Source of the DNA: Macrostomum hystrix
Lineage: Eukaryota; Platyhelminthes; Macrostomidae
Direction of reading: 5' to 3'
NCBI GenBank assembly: GCA_950097015.1
Contig: CATNEN010000039.1
Coordinates: 5,472,501 to 5,536,500, forward strand
DNA: 64,000 nt
Part shown: positions 36,672-49,800 of the stretch, piece by piece
How positions within the stretch are numbered: position 1 is the first letter of the stretch
Layout of the letters: the number at the start of each line of letters is the position of its first letter
Position numbers and translations under genes: made by a program
The notes under the pieces: generated by a model
What the model was told of the DNA's origin: nothing
Seen by the model: the letters and a program-made list of their open reading frames with translations, nothing else
The model's database searches: none

Positions 36672-36862
36672 AAACTGGCCATTGCTTAAACTAAACTGGC
36701 CATTGCTTAAACTAAACTGGCCATTCCTTAAACTAAACAGGCCATTCCTTAAACTAAACAGGCCATTCCTTAAACTAAACAGGCCATTCCTTAAACTAAA
36801 CTGGCCACTCTTAAACTAAACAGGCCATTCCTTAAACTAAACAGGCCATTCCTTAAACTAAA
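36672..36862. repeat. 21-bp minisatellite array, about 9 units
   Basis: Units around CTAAACAGGCCATTCCTTAA. The first copies have CTGGCCATTGC. Confidence 0.93.
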
Positions 36863-37628
36863 CCACACTTTCCTTTAACTTATACTTAAATTGAAAGCTT
36901 TAATTTTAAATGACCTTTTTTCCGGCAATTTCATTAAATCTCGGACTCCATAATCTTTGGGAAGGATTGCAATGCCTACTTGCAGAGTACATCGAGAAAA
37001 AGAATGATTAAAGCTTTGAATAGTGCACATGTTAATCACGGCATAATATTTTTATTTACCATCTGAGAATTTGGGCCCAGGCTAAAGTTAAGCAGGCCTG
37101 TTTGGCAGTGGATTAACAAAGTTGTACAAATATGCCCAATGAGGACTCGGAATCAAACTGTGCGCGCTGACAGAAACACAAACCGGATTAGGATTATAGC
37201 ACCGAGAGAAGTAGTGCCAGAGGATTAGAGAGAAATAATTAAGGCAGCAGCCACAAACTACTGCAGGGAAAAGTATAACGACAGGAACGCTGATCAATTG
37301 CGACGAGGAAAGGAATCTGAAAGTGCGATGGGAAGGCAATTTGTCACGGGCTCGGCATCCCCTACAGTCTGTGTTCCTGTCACCGACTGCAGTCCGCTAA
37401 TACGGTGGCCACCCTCGGGCCAGGGGTAGCTATAGAACAGGAGCAGGAAAGTTCTTTATAAAAGTGCACCGATTTCACGAAACATCAGAAACCGATCGAT
37501 AAGCGGATAATGTGAGCCATTGCTTCGAGTTAATGATCTTAGAACTTCGGTGGCCCATTAAACACAAGTGCATTTGCTGTTAGTATCTAGGGGGCTCATT
37601 GTTAATCATTGTCTAGCCTCGTCAGGTC
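36863..37628. other. Unique spacer, nothing recognised
   Basis: No coding or RNA signal seen in about 770 bp. Confidence 0.45.
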
Positions 37629-39155
37629 TTGTCTGGTCAGGTCATATCAGATCAGGTCAGGTGTGGTCAGTCAGGTGTGGTCAGTCAGGTCAGGTGTGGT
37701 CAGTCAGGTGTAGTCAGTCAGGTCAGGTGTGGTCAGTCGATCAGGTATGGTCAGTCAGGTGTGGTCAGTCAGATCAGATGTGGTCAGTCAGGTCAGGTGT
37801 GGTCAGTCAGATCAGGTGTGGTCAGTCAGGTCAGGTGTGGTCAGTCAGATCAGGTGTGGTCAGTCAGGTCAGGTGTGGTCAGTCAGATCAGGTGTGGTCA
37901 GTCAGGTCAGGTGTGGTCAGTCAGGTGTGTTCAGTCAGGTCAGGTGTGGTCAGTCAGGTGTGTTCAGTCAGGTCAGATGTGGTCAGTCAGGTGTGGTCAG
38001 TCAGGTGTGTTCAGTCAGGTCAGGTGTGGTCAGTCAGATCAGGTATGGTCAGTCAGATCAGGTGTGGTCAGTCAGATCAGGTGTGGTCAGTCAGGTCAGG
38101 TGTGGTCAGTCAGATCAGGTGTGGTCAGTCAGGTGTGGTCAGTCAGGTGTTGTCAGTCAGGTGTGGTCAGTCAGGTGTGGTCAGTCAGGTGTGGTCAGTC
38201 AGGTGTGTTCAGTCAGGTCAGGTGTGGTCAGTCAGGTGTGTTCAGTCAGGTCAGGTGTGGTCAGTCAGGTGTGGTCAGTCAGGTGTGTTCAGTCAGGTCA
38301 GGTGTGGTCAGTCAGGTCAGGTGTGGTCAGTCAGGTGTGGTCAGTCAGGTCAGGTGTGGTCAGTCAGGTGTGGTCAGTCAGGTGTGGTCAGTCAGGTGTG
38401 GTCAGTCAGGTGTGTTCAGTCAGGTCAGGTGTGGTCAGTCAGGTGATGTCAGTCAGATCAGGTGTGGTCAGTCAGGTGTGGTCAGTCAGATCAGGTGTGG
38501 TCAGTCAGGTGTGGTCAGTCAGGTGTGTTCAGTCAGGTCAGGTGTGGTCAGTCAGGTGATGTCAGTCAGATCAGGTGTGGTCAGTCAGGTGTGTTCAGTC
38601 AGATCAGGTGTGGTCAGTCAGGTGTGGTCAGTCAGGTGTGGTCAGTCAGATCAGGTGTGGTCAGTCAGGTGTGGTCAGTCAGGTGTGGTCAGTCAGATCA
38701 GGTGTGGTCAGTCAGGTGTGGTCAGTCAGGTGTGTTCAGTCAGGTCAGGTGTGGTCAGTCAGGTGATGTCAGTCAGATCAGGTGTGGTCAGTCAGGTGTG
38801 TTCAGTCAGATCAGGTGTGGTCAGTCAGGTGTGTTCAGTCAGATCAGGTGTGGTCAGTCAGGTGTGTTCAGTCAGATCAGGTGTGGTCAGTCAGGTGTGT
38901 TCAGTCAGATCAGGTGTGGTCAGTCAGGTGTGTTCAGTCAGATCAGGTGTGGTCAGTCAGGTGTGGTCAGTCAGGTGTGGTCAGTCAGATCAGGTGTGGT
39001 CAGTCAGGTGTGGTCAGTCAGGTGTGTTCAGTCAGATCAGGTGTGGTCAGTCAGGTGTGGTCAGTTAGGTGTGGTCAGTCAGGTGTGGTCAGTCAGGTGT
39101 GGTCAATCAGGTGTGGTCAGTCAGGTGTGTTCAGTCAGGTCAGGTGTGGTCAGTC
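37629..39155. repeat. Compound 14/19-bp minisatellite array, about 90 units
   Basis: The basic unit GGTGTGGTCAGTCA (14 bp) alternates with 19-bp forms that insert GGTCA or GATCA. GGTGTGTTCAGTCA and GGTGATGTCAGTCA variants recur in fixed order, giving visible super-repeats. Long open frames up to 479 codons are artefacts of the mixed period. Confidence 0.96.
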
Positions 39156-39837
39156 CTATTGAATTGTTGCCATGGGCCCCACACTGCGCAACACATATCG
39201 GGTAGTCAGAGGCATTTTCGCCGTGAGCTACAGAGGCCATAAAACAGGAATAATTGCCAAGCGCTCAGTTTGCATAGGGTCGAAAAAGAATGAAAATAGA
39301 GAACAAGAGAAAAGCAGAAAAGGCAGGTGTGTAGGTGATAGAGAGAAGTACAGGACAGCACAGCGCTAGCCGCCGACCCCACTATCTGATTAGTTCGAAA
39401 GCACTAGGCCACAGAAAAGAAATAAGTTTCGGTTAGAACTTTTTATTTAATATGGAAGACGAGAACTTCGCCCCGCCAAGAGGGCAAATAATTCACGAAC
39501 AGACGGACAGGCCGTCTGTAATGAGATATTACGTTTATATTGATATTTATTTCATAAAACATGTGTACCAAACCAGTGAGAACCTTTGCAAAATTGCAAA
39601 CTCCAGTCTACGACGTAAGTAATAAATATTGCGTCACCTAAAAATATTGGCCGAGAGAGAAAAACAAAAACATGCGCGCAACATCAACAAGTTGGAGGCT
39701 AAGAAACATTAAAGTCAATACATAGGGCCAATAGAACTCAAATGAAATGACGAATCATGGCTTAATATTTTTAACAGACTAGGCAATCAGTTTAAGGCAA
39801 TGATTTATCACTGGGCCACACTGGGCACACTCGAGTA
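39156..39837. other. Unique region, 3' flank of the WD40 gene
   Basis: Non-repetitive DNA about 1 kb downstream (minus sense) of the WD40 stop. TTTATT at about 39441 and 39546 would read as AATAAA on the minus strand and could polyadenylate that transcript beyond the 23-bp array. Confidence 0.35.
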
Positions 39838-40800
39838 GTCTGGTCACTCCGTACAACTCAGTCTGGTCACTCCGCACAACTCAGTCTGGTCACTCCGTAC
39901 AACTCAGTCTGGTCACTCCGCACAACTCAGTCTGGTCACTCCGCACAACTCAGTCTGGTCACTCCGCACAACTCAGTCTGGTCACTCCGCACAACTCAGT
40001 CTGGTCACTCCGTACAACTCAGTCTGGTCACTCCGCACAACTCAGTCTGGTCACTGCGCTCAAGTCAGTCTGGTCACTCCGTACAACTCAGTCTGGTCAC
40101 TCCGTACAACTCAGTCTGGTCACTCCGCACAACTCAGTCTGGTCACTCCGTACAACTCAGTCTGGTCACTCCGCACAACTCAGTCTGGTCACTCCGCACA
40201 ACTCAGTCTGGTCACTGCGCACAACTCAGTCTGGTCACTGCGCTCAAGTCAGTCTGGTCACTCCGCACAACTCAGTCTGGTCACTGCGCTCAAGTCAGTC
40301 TGGTCACTCCGCACAACTCAGTCTGGTCACTCCGCACAACTCAGTCTGGTCACTCCGCACAACTCAGTCTGGTCACTGCGCTTAAGTCAGTCTGGTCACT
40401 CCGCACAACTCAGTCTGGTCACTCCGCACAACTCAGTCTGGTCACTCCGCACAACTCAGTCTGGTCACTCCGCACAACTCAGTCTGGTCACTCCGTACAA
40501 CTCAGTCTGGTCACTGCGCACAACTCAGTCTGGTCACTGCGCTCAAGTCAGTCTGGTCACTCCGCACAACTCAGTCTGGTCACTGCGCTCAAGTCAGTCT
40601 GGTCACTCCGCACAACTCAGTCTGGTCACTCCGCACAACTCAGTCTGGTCACTCCGCACAACTCAGTCTGGTCACTCCGCACAACTCAGTCTGGTCACTC
40701 CGCACAACTCAGTCTGGTCACTCCGCACAACTCAGTCTGGTCACTCCGCACAACTCAGTCTGGTCACTCCGCACAACTCAGTCTGGTCACTCCGCACAGC
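39838..40800. repeat. 23-bp minisatellite array, about 42 units, next to the WD40 stop codon
   Basis: Units around CAGTCTGGTCACTCCGCACA, with CTCCGTACAAC, CTGCGCACAAC and CTGCGCTCAAG variants. The array ends about 11 bp from the WD40 stop codon (40812-40814), so most or all of the 3' UTR should be satellite. It shares GTCAGTC/AGTCTGGTCA words with the preceding array. Confidence 0.96.
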
Positions 40801-40811
40801 TAGTCAGGTTC

Positions 40812-43800
40812 TCAGGCCACGCTGCACCATCTTCGCTGCTGAGCGGACTCCGCATCAGGCTGCGGCGATTCGGCCCTTTCAGAATAATCTTCTTCATCTT
40901 CTTCGTAGCCGTCTTCGTTGTCATCGGCGGTTGAAGAATCAAAATCTGACGACGAGGAGAAGGTCGACAGAGCGGACACCGGGTGCCGGCTTGCCGGATT
41001 TCTAGCGTTGAAGAAAAATTGGGGCGAAGGGCGATGGACTGAAATGGCACTAAAGAAAAAACGATGAGTAGTCAGTTACTACGACAGTACAGTACATTAC
41101 TATAACAACTACGAGTATCGGATGCGCCAGCTGGTGCCGGATGTCAGGTGGTTGTGGGTGCCAGGTGTGTATAAGTGGCATGTGGTTTGCGGGTGTCAGG
41201 TTCTTTTGGGTGTCAGGCTTTCGCGGGTGTCAGGCGTTTGCGGTAGCCAGGTGTTGCGGGTGTCAGGTGTTTGCGGGTGTCAGGTTGTTCTGGGTGTCAG
41301 GTGTTTGCAGGTGTCAGGTTGTGTCAGGTGTTTGCAGGTGTCAGGTTGTGTCAGGTGTTTGCAGGTGTCAGGTTGTTCTGGTTGTCAGGTGTTTGCAGGT
41401 GTCAAGTTGTTCTGGGTGTCAGGTGTTTGCAGGTGTCAGGTTGTTCTCGGTGTCAGGTGTTTGCGGTAGCCAGGTGTTGCGGGTGTCAGGTGTTTGCGGT
41501 AGCCAGGTGTTGCGGGTGTCAGGTTCTTTTGGTTGTCAGGCTTTTGCGGGTGTCAGATGTTTTTTGCAGGTGTCAGGCTCTTCTGGGTGTCAGGTGTTTG
41601 CAGGTGTCAGGTTGTTCTGGGTGTCAGGTGTTTGCGGGTGTCAGGTATCTGCGGTAGCCAGGTGTTGCAGGTGTCAGGTGTTTGCGGTAGCCAGGTGTTG
41701 CAGGTGTCAGGTGTTTGCGGGTGTCAGGTGTTTGCGGGTGTCAGATTCTTTTGGGTGTCAGGTGCTTGCGGGTATCAGGTGTTTGCGGGTGTCAGGTTCT
41801 TTTGGGTGTCAGGTGTTTGCGGGTGTCAGGTGTTTGCGGGTGTCAGGTGTTTGCGGGTGTCAGGTGTTTGCATGTAGAATTGGCAGAGTATATTGTGAAG
41901 TAGCAAATCTAATTAAGTTGTGTAGTGAGATGCGTAAGCAGAGACCAGTGCTAAATAACTACGAAAGTATACTACGAAAGTATTCGTAGTATAGTATACT
42001 ACGTATACTATTTAATTAAATATCATAGAATGAAAACTATTTGTTCTTGTGCGATCTGAATCGCGGATATGGGTTCTAGAGTCTAGATTGAGTTTATGTC
42101 CATTTAAAGTACAAATGAGCGGAAAAGAATGACGCACAGACTAAAACCAGCAGGCTAAAAGATAACAGAAGCGGTGGACGTTGGGCCCTGTATAATAAGG
42201 CGGTCACTCCCCAATTTACTTTACAAAGAGCACTGAGCAGTGCTCAAGTGACAGCGCGAGTTTGTAAAAGTGCGAAGAAATAGATTAGATTATTATGGAA
42301 TGAATTATTATGGAATAGGCCGGTGACGGAATGACACTTTGTGTGATTTGATTTGACAATATTCAAAGACAAAGCGCAGAATACGATCAACGAAACAAAA
42401 GAGAGTTTTTATAGATGGATCAGGGGTAACAGCTGATGCACTGAAGGATCAGGGGTAACAGCTGATGCACTGGAGGATCAGGGGTAACAGCTGATGCACT
42501 GAAGGATCAGGGGTAACAGCTGATGCAATGAAGGATCAGGGGTAACAGCTGATGCACTGAAGGATCAGGGGTAACAGCTGATGCACTGAAGGATCAGGGG
42601 TAACAGCTGATGCACTGAAGGATCAGGGGTAACAGCTGATGCACTGAAGGATCAGGGGTAACAGCTGATGCACTGAAGGATCAGGGGTAACAGCTGATGC
42701 AATGAAGGATCAGGGGTAACAGCTGATGCAATGAAGGATCAGGGGTAACAGCTGATGCACTGAAGGATCAGGGGTAACAGCTGATGCACTGAAGGATCAG
42801 GGGTAACAGCTGATGCACTGAAGGATCAGGGGTAACAGCTGATGCACTGAAGGATCAGGGGTAACAGCTGATGCAATGAAGGATCAGGGGTAACAGCTGA
42901 TGCAATGAAGGATCAGGGGTAACAGCTGATGCACTGAAGGATCAGGGGTAACAGCTGATGCAATGAAGGATCAGGGGTAACAGCTGATGCAATGAAGGAT
43001 CAGGGGTAACAGCTGATGCAATGAAGGATCAGGGGTAACAGCTGATGCAATGAAGGATCAGGGGTAACAGCTGATGCACTGAAGGATCAGGGGTAACAGC
43101 TGATGCAATGAAGGATCAGGGGTAACAGCTGATGCAATGAAGGATCAGGGGTAACAGCTGATGCAATGAAGGATCAGGGGTAACAGCTGATGCAATGAAG
43201 GATCAGGGGTAACAGCTGATGCAATGAAGGATCAGGGGTAACAGCTGATGCAATGAAGGATCAGGGGTAACAGCTGATGCACTGAAGGATCAGGGGTAAC
43301 AGCTGATGCAATGAAGGATCAGGGGTAACAGCTGATGCAATGAAGGATCAGGGGTAACAGCTGATGCAATGAAGGATCAGGGGTAACAGCTGATGCAATG
43401 AAGGATCAGGGGTAACAGCTGATGCAATGAAGGATCAGGGGTAACAGCTGATGCAATGAAGGATCAGGGGTAACAGCTGATGCACTGGAGGATCAGGGGT
43501 AACAGCTGATGCACTGAAGGATCAGGGGTAACAGCTGATGCACTGAAGGATCAGGGGTAACAGCTGATGCAATGAAGGATCAGGGGTAACAGCTGATGCA
43601 CTGAAGGATCAGGGGTAACAGCTGATGCACTGGAGGATCAGGGGTAACAGCTGATGCACTGAAGGATCAGGGGTAACAGCTGATGCAATGAAGGATCAGG
43701 GGTAACAGCTGATGCACTGAAGGATCAGGGGTAACAGCTGATGCACTGGAGGATCAGGGGTAACAGCTGATGCACTGAAGGATCAGGGGTAACAGCTGAT

Positions 43801-46800
43801 GCACTGAAGGATTAATCTGAGCACTCGCGATCATAATATTTTATATGCAAAATGCCCAAACAAGGACGCTAGAGAATTAAACAATCAAATATAAAGTACT
43901 CTCATAGATAGGATGACAGCTACCAGAGCTCTGCAGGTCGAGCCATGTGACAATCAGCCAACTAAAAAAGAACTACACATTGCAAGGCAAATTTGATTTA
44001 GAACTAAAGCAATGTCTAAAACTTAGTTCATTGGTGCCTCAAGTGTTACCATTACCGCTATATTTACACAGGCATTGAGCCTTTGCAACTATGCCACATA
44101 GGTTGAGGAAGGGGAGCGGACAATAGGGACAATTAATGGTAACAGGTTGGATTTGAACACGTGGCTCTATGTCCATTATTAGTAGGACCAGGTGATAATC
44201 AGTGGAGTAAGGTTGTTAGCGGAGTGATCTGGTCAGTGGAGTGAGGTTGGGGACGGAGTGAGTTTGGTGGCTGAGTGAGGTAGTTAGCGGAGTGAGGTTG
44301 GTGACAGAGTGAAGTGGTGACAGAGTGAGGTTCTTAGCAGAGTGATTTTGTCAGTGGTGTGAGGTTGGTGGCTGAGTGAGGTAGATAGCGGAGTGAGGTT
44401 GGTGACGGAGTGAAGTGGTGACAGAGTGAGGTTCTTAGCAGAGTGATTTTGTCAGTGGAGTGAGGTTGGTGGCTGAGTGAGGTAGATAGCGGAGTGAGGT
44501 TGGTGACGGAGTGAAGTGGTGACAGAGTGAGGTTCTTAGCAGAGTGATTTTGTCAGTGGAGTGAGGTTGGTGGCTGAGTGAGGTAGATAGCGGAGTGAGG
44601 TTGGTGACAGAGTGAAGTGGTGACAGAGTGAGGTTCTTAGCAGAGTGATTTTGTCAGTGGTGTGAGGTGGGTGACGGAGTGAGGTTGGTGGCGGAGTGAG
44701 GTAGTTAGCGGAGTGGGTTATCATTGGAGTGTGGTTATTAGCGAAGTGATTTGGTCTGTGGAGTGAGTTTGATGGGAGATGGGAGATTTGTAAAGAGAGG
44801 AAAAGCCCAGCTGATAAGGCAGAGCGAACTCACGCAATAACAGGCAGTCTGCCAGATGCACCGCCGGCTGCGGAGTAGAAAAAGCTCCAAAAAAGGACCC
44901 GATCTCCTCCCGAAATCACAGAGAAAGTAGCGGCATTGCGATCGGAGCCGCTGGCGTTATTGTAGACAGCGGCCAGGCTGAGAATCCGACCGACGCCGCC
45001 ATCGACGCCGCCGCGGGCACTCTTGGCATCAGTTCTACCCAGGCTGGCTAGCGAGGCAGATTCGAACACTGCGAAGATGGTAAAGAAACTTGAGACCAAA
45101 ACAGATCAAAGAAGCCAGCTAGAGGAAAAACAGAAACTCTTATTTTTAGATCTCGTCTGTCTCTAAATTAAGGAATCTCTTGCTCTTTTAATCCGCTTGA
45201 ACGGACAGCGTGTTGTTCTCCTCAACCCAACACAGACGAAATCAACAAATTAACTACCTCGAGGCCAACGCATCCCCCCTGCATGGAAAAAGCAGATCCT
45301 CTTTGACGAAGGAGAAAAATCAAACGCCGCTTTGATGGGGGTGCCTTCACTAAATCTTCACTGAATCTGCGACTACTAGATTCGTCTCGACTCCAACTCT
45401 TTGTAGCACCTCTGCTGAATGACTTCCAACTTCTGGTCAGGAGTTCGAATCTCAGTCTTAGGTCAGGAAGATTTGTCCTAGAGAAAGACACTTAGTTCCC
45501 CAAGGGTTTGTTTTTGTATTATTTTACTCTGCGAATACTTTTTAAAGTCTACAAATCAAAGCTGCCCAATCAATTTGTTTGCAAAGACTGTCCGCGGAGA
45601 CTCACCCTGCAGGTATGAGGAACCCGCCAGGTAGTCAAACGCTGCAACAAGAATCAGCTCAGCTTCAACAGCCGCCGATGGCCGAATAAGCAGCAGGCAG
45701 TCGCAGATGGAGGTGGCATCCGCAGCCATGTTGGCGGGCCGGTGGACTGCAGCAACCTGGCCTGTGAAGGCGGTCATGAGGGACAGTCGAAGCGGTCATG
45801 AGGGACAGTCGAAGCGGTCATGAGGGACAGTGGAAGCAGTCATGAGGGACAGTGGAAGCAGTCATGAGGGACAGTGGAAGCAGTCATGAGGGACAGTGGA
45901 AGCAGTCATGAGGGACAGTGGAAGCGGTCATGAGGGACAGTGGAAGCAGTCATGAGGGACAGTGGAAGCAGTCATGAGGGACAGTGGAAGCAGTCATGAG
46001 GGACAGTGGAAGCAGTCATGAGGGACAGTGGAAGCGGTCATGAGGGACAGTGGAAGCGGTCATGAGGGACAGTGGAAGCAGTCATGAGGGACAGTGGAAG
46101 CAGTCATGAGGGACAGTGGAAGCGGTCATGAGGGACAGTGGAAGCAGTCATGAGGGACAGTGGAAGCGGTCATGAGGGACAGTGTTAGCGGTCATGAGGG
46201 ACAGTCGAAGCAGTCATGAGGGACAGTGGAAGCGGTCATTAGAGACAGTGGAAGCGGTCATGAGGGACAGTGGAAGCGGTCAAGAGGGACAGTGGAAGCG
46301 GTCATGAGGGACATTGGAAGCTCACCGTCACTGCCTTGAAGCCGCATGCTCGCGCATTTCAACCCTGTGCAGTCCCGATCGGCCAGAACTATTCTGACAG
46401 TCTCATTGTCCTGCGAATCGCCCCGCCGAGTCTTTGATGACGGCAGCATCAGCCGCACAGCTGTCGGCTGTCTCAGACGAAGCCGCGAGCCAGACGTCCC
46501 CGCGGACGTCGACGACAAAGCGGTTAGATGGCAGACCGGCGGTTCAATGAGCCGCGGACTGCCCGACGCTGCGCCGTCCAGTAGGCATAATACGAGCTGC
46601 CCGGAGGCGGAGCAGCCGGCGATGAGCAGACTGCTGCTGCTGCTGCCAACCTTAAATTATATAGTTTAAAGGGGGCTGTGGAAATCAGCACATCATTCTG
46701 TCAAGTGCGTGAACGGATAAACGCATACACCTGCTCTGACTTCCTAATTGTCATGGGCAGAGTACACTCTCAATATGCCTTGGAGGTTGACCCCTAAATT

Positions 46801-49800
46801 GCACAACAAGTCGTCAAGCCTTCTCTCCGCGGCAGCTCCCCAAAACTCCCCAGCTGTAAAATGAGTACCAGCAAAGGGGAAATATTTTGCTGGGTGTGGC
46901 GGCCTGCCCAGTCCATGGACTGAACAGCTGTACATCAGGCCTAACTGGGCTAGGGGCAATTTCTATTCAATTGATTAACACAGTCTCATCACTGTTGAAA
47001 TTCAGAAGTTATTATGCTGGCTTTGTTTAAGAAAATTATATCTATGAATTCAATTAGTACATATTAAATAAGTAGCACTAGGTTCAGCAGTTTCTCATCT
47101 TCGCAAATTTAGTTTTCATCCCGGCCTGCTTCCGTCGCAGCGTTGCCGGGGAGTGAGGTGGGGGTAAGGCACTCTAGTCGGTGTGTGACGAACGCGTGAT
47201 GTGAGCTGCGTACAATAAGAGGGTTTATACTTCACCCAAAGGTACATTTACTAAGGCCGTTGGTAATTCGTAGAGTGCAAGCAAGACTAAGGCTTGCCCA
47301 CTCTAAGACAGAGCGGACTGTCACAGCAGCTGGGACTAGCAAGACGCACTCCCCCCAGCAGAGAGCTAGTAAGGCAAGGGCTATAGCGATGCCGATTGTA
47401 AGTACTCGTAGTTGAGTTTATTTACTGTTGAGTGCTGCATCAATAGGCAACCGCACAAATATAAACACAGCAGTTGATGTCAAATATGCGTATCTAACAC
47501 ACCAATGCTGCATATCTAACACACCAATGCTGCATGTCTAACACACCAATCCTGCATGTCTAACACACCAATGCTGCATGTCTAACACACCAATCCTGCA
47601 TGTCTAACACTCCAATCCTGCATGTCTAACACTCCAATCCTGCATGTCTAACACACCAATCCTGCATGTCTAACACACCAATCCTGCATGTCTAACACAC
47701 CAATCCTGCATGTCTAACTCTCCAATCCTGCATGTCTAACACTCCAATCCTGCATGTCTAACACACCAATCCTGCATGTCTAACACACCAATCCCGCATG
47801 TCTAACACACCAATCCTGCATGTCTAACACACCAATCCTGCATGTCTAACACACCAATCCTGCATGTTTATCACACCAATCCTGCATGTCTAACACACCA
47901 ATCCTGCATGTCTAACACACCAATCCTGCATGTCTAACACACCAATCCTGCATGTCTAACACACCAATCCTGCATGTCTAACACACCAATCCTGCATGTT
48001 TATCACACCAATCCTGCATGTCTAACACTCCAATCCTGCATGTCTAACACACCAATCCTGCATGTCTAACACACCAATCCTGCATGTCTAACACACCAAT
48101 CCCGCATGTCTAACACACCAATCCTGCATGTCTAACACACCAATCCCGCATGTCTAACACACCAATCCCGCATGTCTAACACACCAATCCTGCATGTCTA
48201 ACACACCAATCCTGCATGTCTAACACACCAATCCTGCATGTCTAACACACCAATCCTGCATGTTTATCACACCAATCCTGCATGTCTAACACACCAATCC
48301 TGCATGTCTAACAGTCCAATCCTGGATATCTAACACACCAATACCACACATCTAAATTCGGAATCGTGTAAAGTGCATGCCCAAAGAGTGCACAAGCACT
48401 GCAGCCGGTCACACCTGTGACAGAATTTCGCAGCTCCACCTTATTTAAAACTCGCCGAGTAAAGAGAACGAACGGAGAAGCAGGAGAGTGCACTTAATTA
48501 CAAGAAGCATTCGTCCATCGCAGATAAAGCGGGCCTATTCGCCGAGCTAAACATAGCCTCTGCCCATCAGACACAGAAGGAATCGCTCGGATTCATCAGG
48601 TCTAGTCTCGGCTCTTTCTAAATCAATTACTATTCTAGGCATGATTTATGGATGAGATACTCCAGTGTCATGCCAGGCGGGAGTAAGCTGACAGCGACTG
48701 TCTATCAGAGCCTCAAAACAGAACTGGCGCGCTTAAATTTGCGGGCTCAAATTTGATTACTTACTCTAATTAAAAAGCTAATTCTTAAATAAGTCGGATC
48801 CTCATCCCTTATATATACAAATACTAACAACGAGGTTATAATCCAAAAAATAAGATCCTGTTACTAAATATTAAACCCGAATATTAATATAGAAGATGGA
48901 ATCCTAATTCCAAAGAGGGAATCCTAATGCCAAAAAGGTAATCCTAATTCCAAAGAGGGAATCCTAATGCCAAAGAGGTAATCCTAATTCCAAAAAGGGA
49001 ATCCTAATTCCAAAGAGGGAATCCTAATGCCAAAGAGGGAATCCTAATGCCAAAGAGGGAATCCTAATGCCAAAGAGGGAATCCTAATGCCAAAGAGGGA
49101 ATCCTAATGCCAAAGAGGGAATCCTAATTCCAAAGAGGGAATCCTAATTCCAAAGAGGTAATCCTAATTCCAAAGAGGGAATCCTAATTCCAAAGAGGTA
49201 ATCCTAATTCCAAAAAGGGAATCCTAATTCCAAAGAGGGAATCCTAATTCCAAAGAGGGAATCCTAATTCCAAAGAGGGAATCCTAATGCCAAAGAGGGA
49301 ATCCTAATTCCAAAGAGGTAATCCTAATTCCAAAAAGGGAATCCTAATTCCAAAGAGGGAATCCTAATTCCAAAGAGGGAATCCTAATTCCAAAGAGGGA
49401 ATCCTAATGCCAAAGAGGGAATCCTAATTCCAAAGAGGGAATCCTAATGCCAAAGAGGGAATCCTAATTCCAAAGAGGTAATCCTAATTCCAAAAAGGGA
49501 ATCCTAATTCCAAAGAGGGAATCCTAATTCCAAAGAGGGAATCCTAATTCCAAAGAGGGAATCCTAATGCCAAAGAGGTAATCCTAATTCCAAAGAGGGA
49601 ATCCTAATGCCAAAGAGGTAATCCTAATGCCAAAGAGGGAATCCTAATTCCAAAGAGGGAATCCTAATTCCAAAGAGGTAATCCTAATTCCAAAGAGGTA
49701 ATCCTAATTCCAAAAAGGGAATCCTAATTCCAAAGAGGGAATCCTAATTCCAAAGAGGGAATCCTAATTCCAAAGAGGTAATCCTAATGCCAAAGAGGTA

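Noticed and set aside
37568-39205. Overlapping plus-strand open frames of VVSQVRCGQSG type
   Set aside because: Compound 14/19-bp repeat translation, open in more than one frame; no independent coding evidence.
40787-41050. Reading the last WD40 exon in the frame containing TRCPLCRPSPRR as a RING-like domain
   Set aside because: The phase of the upstream donor and an acceptor at 41050 select another frame giving a Ser-rich acidic tail with a stop at 40812.
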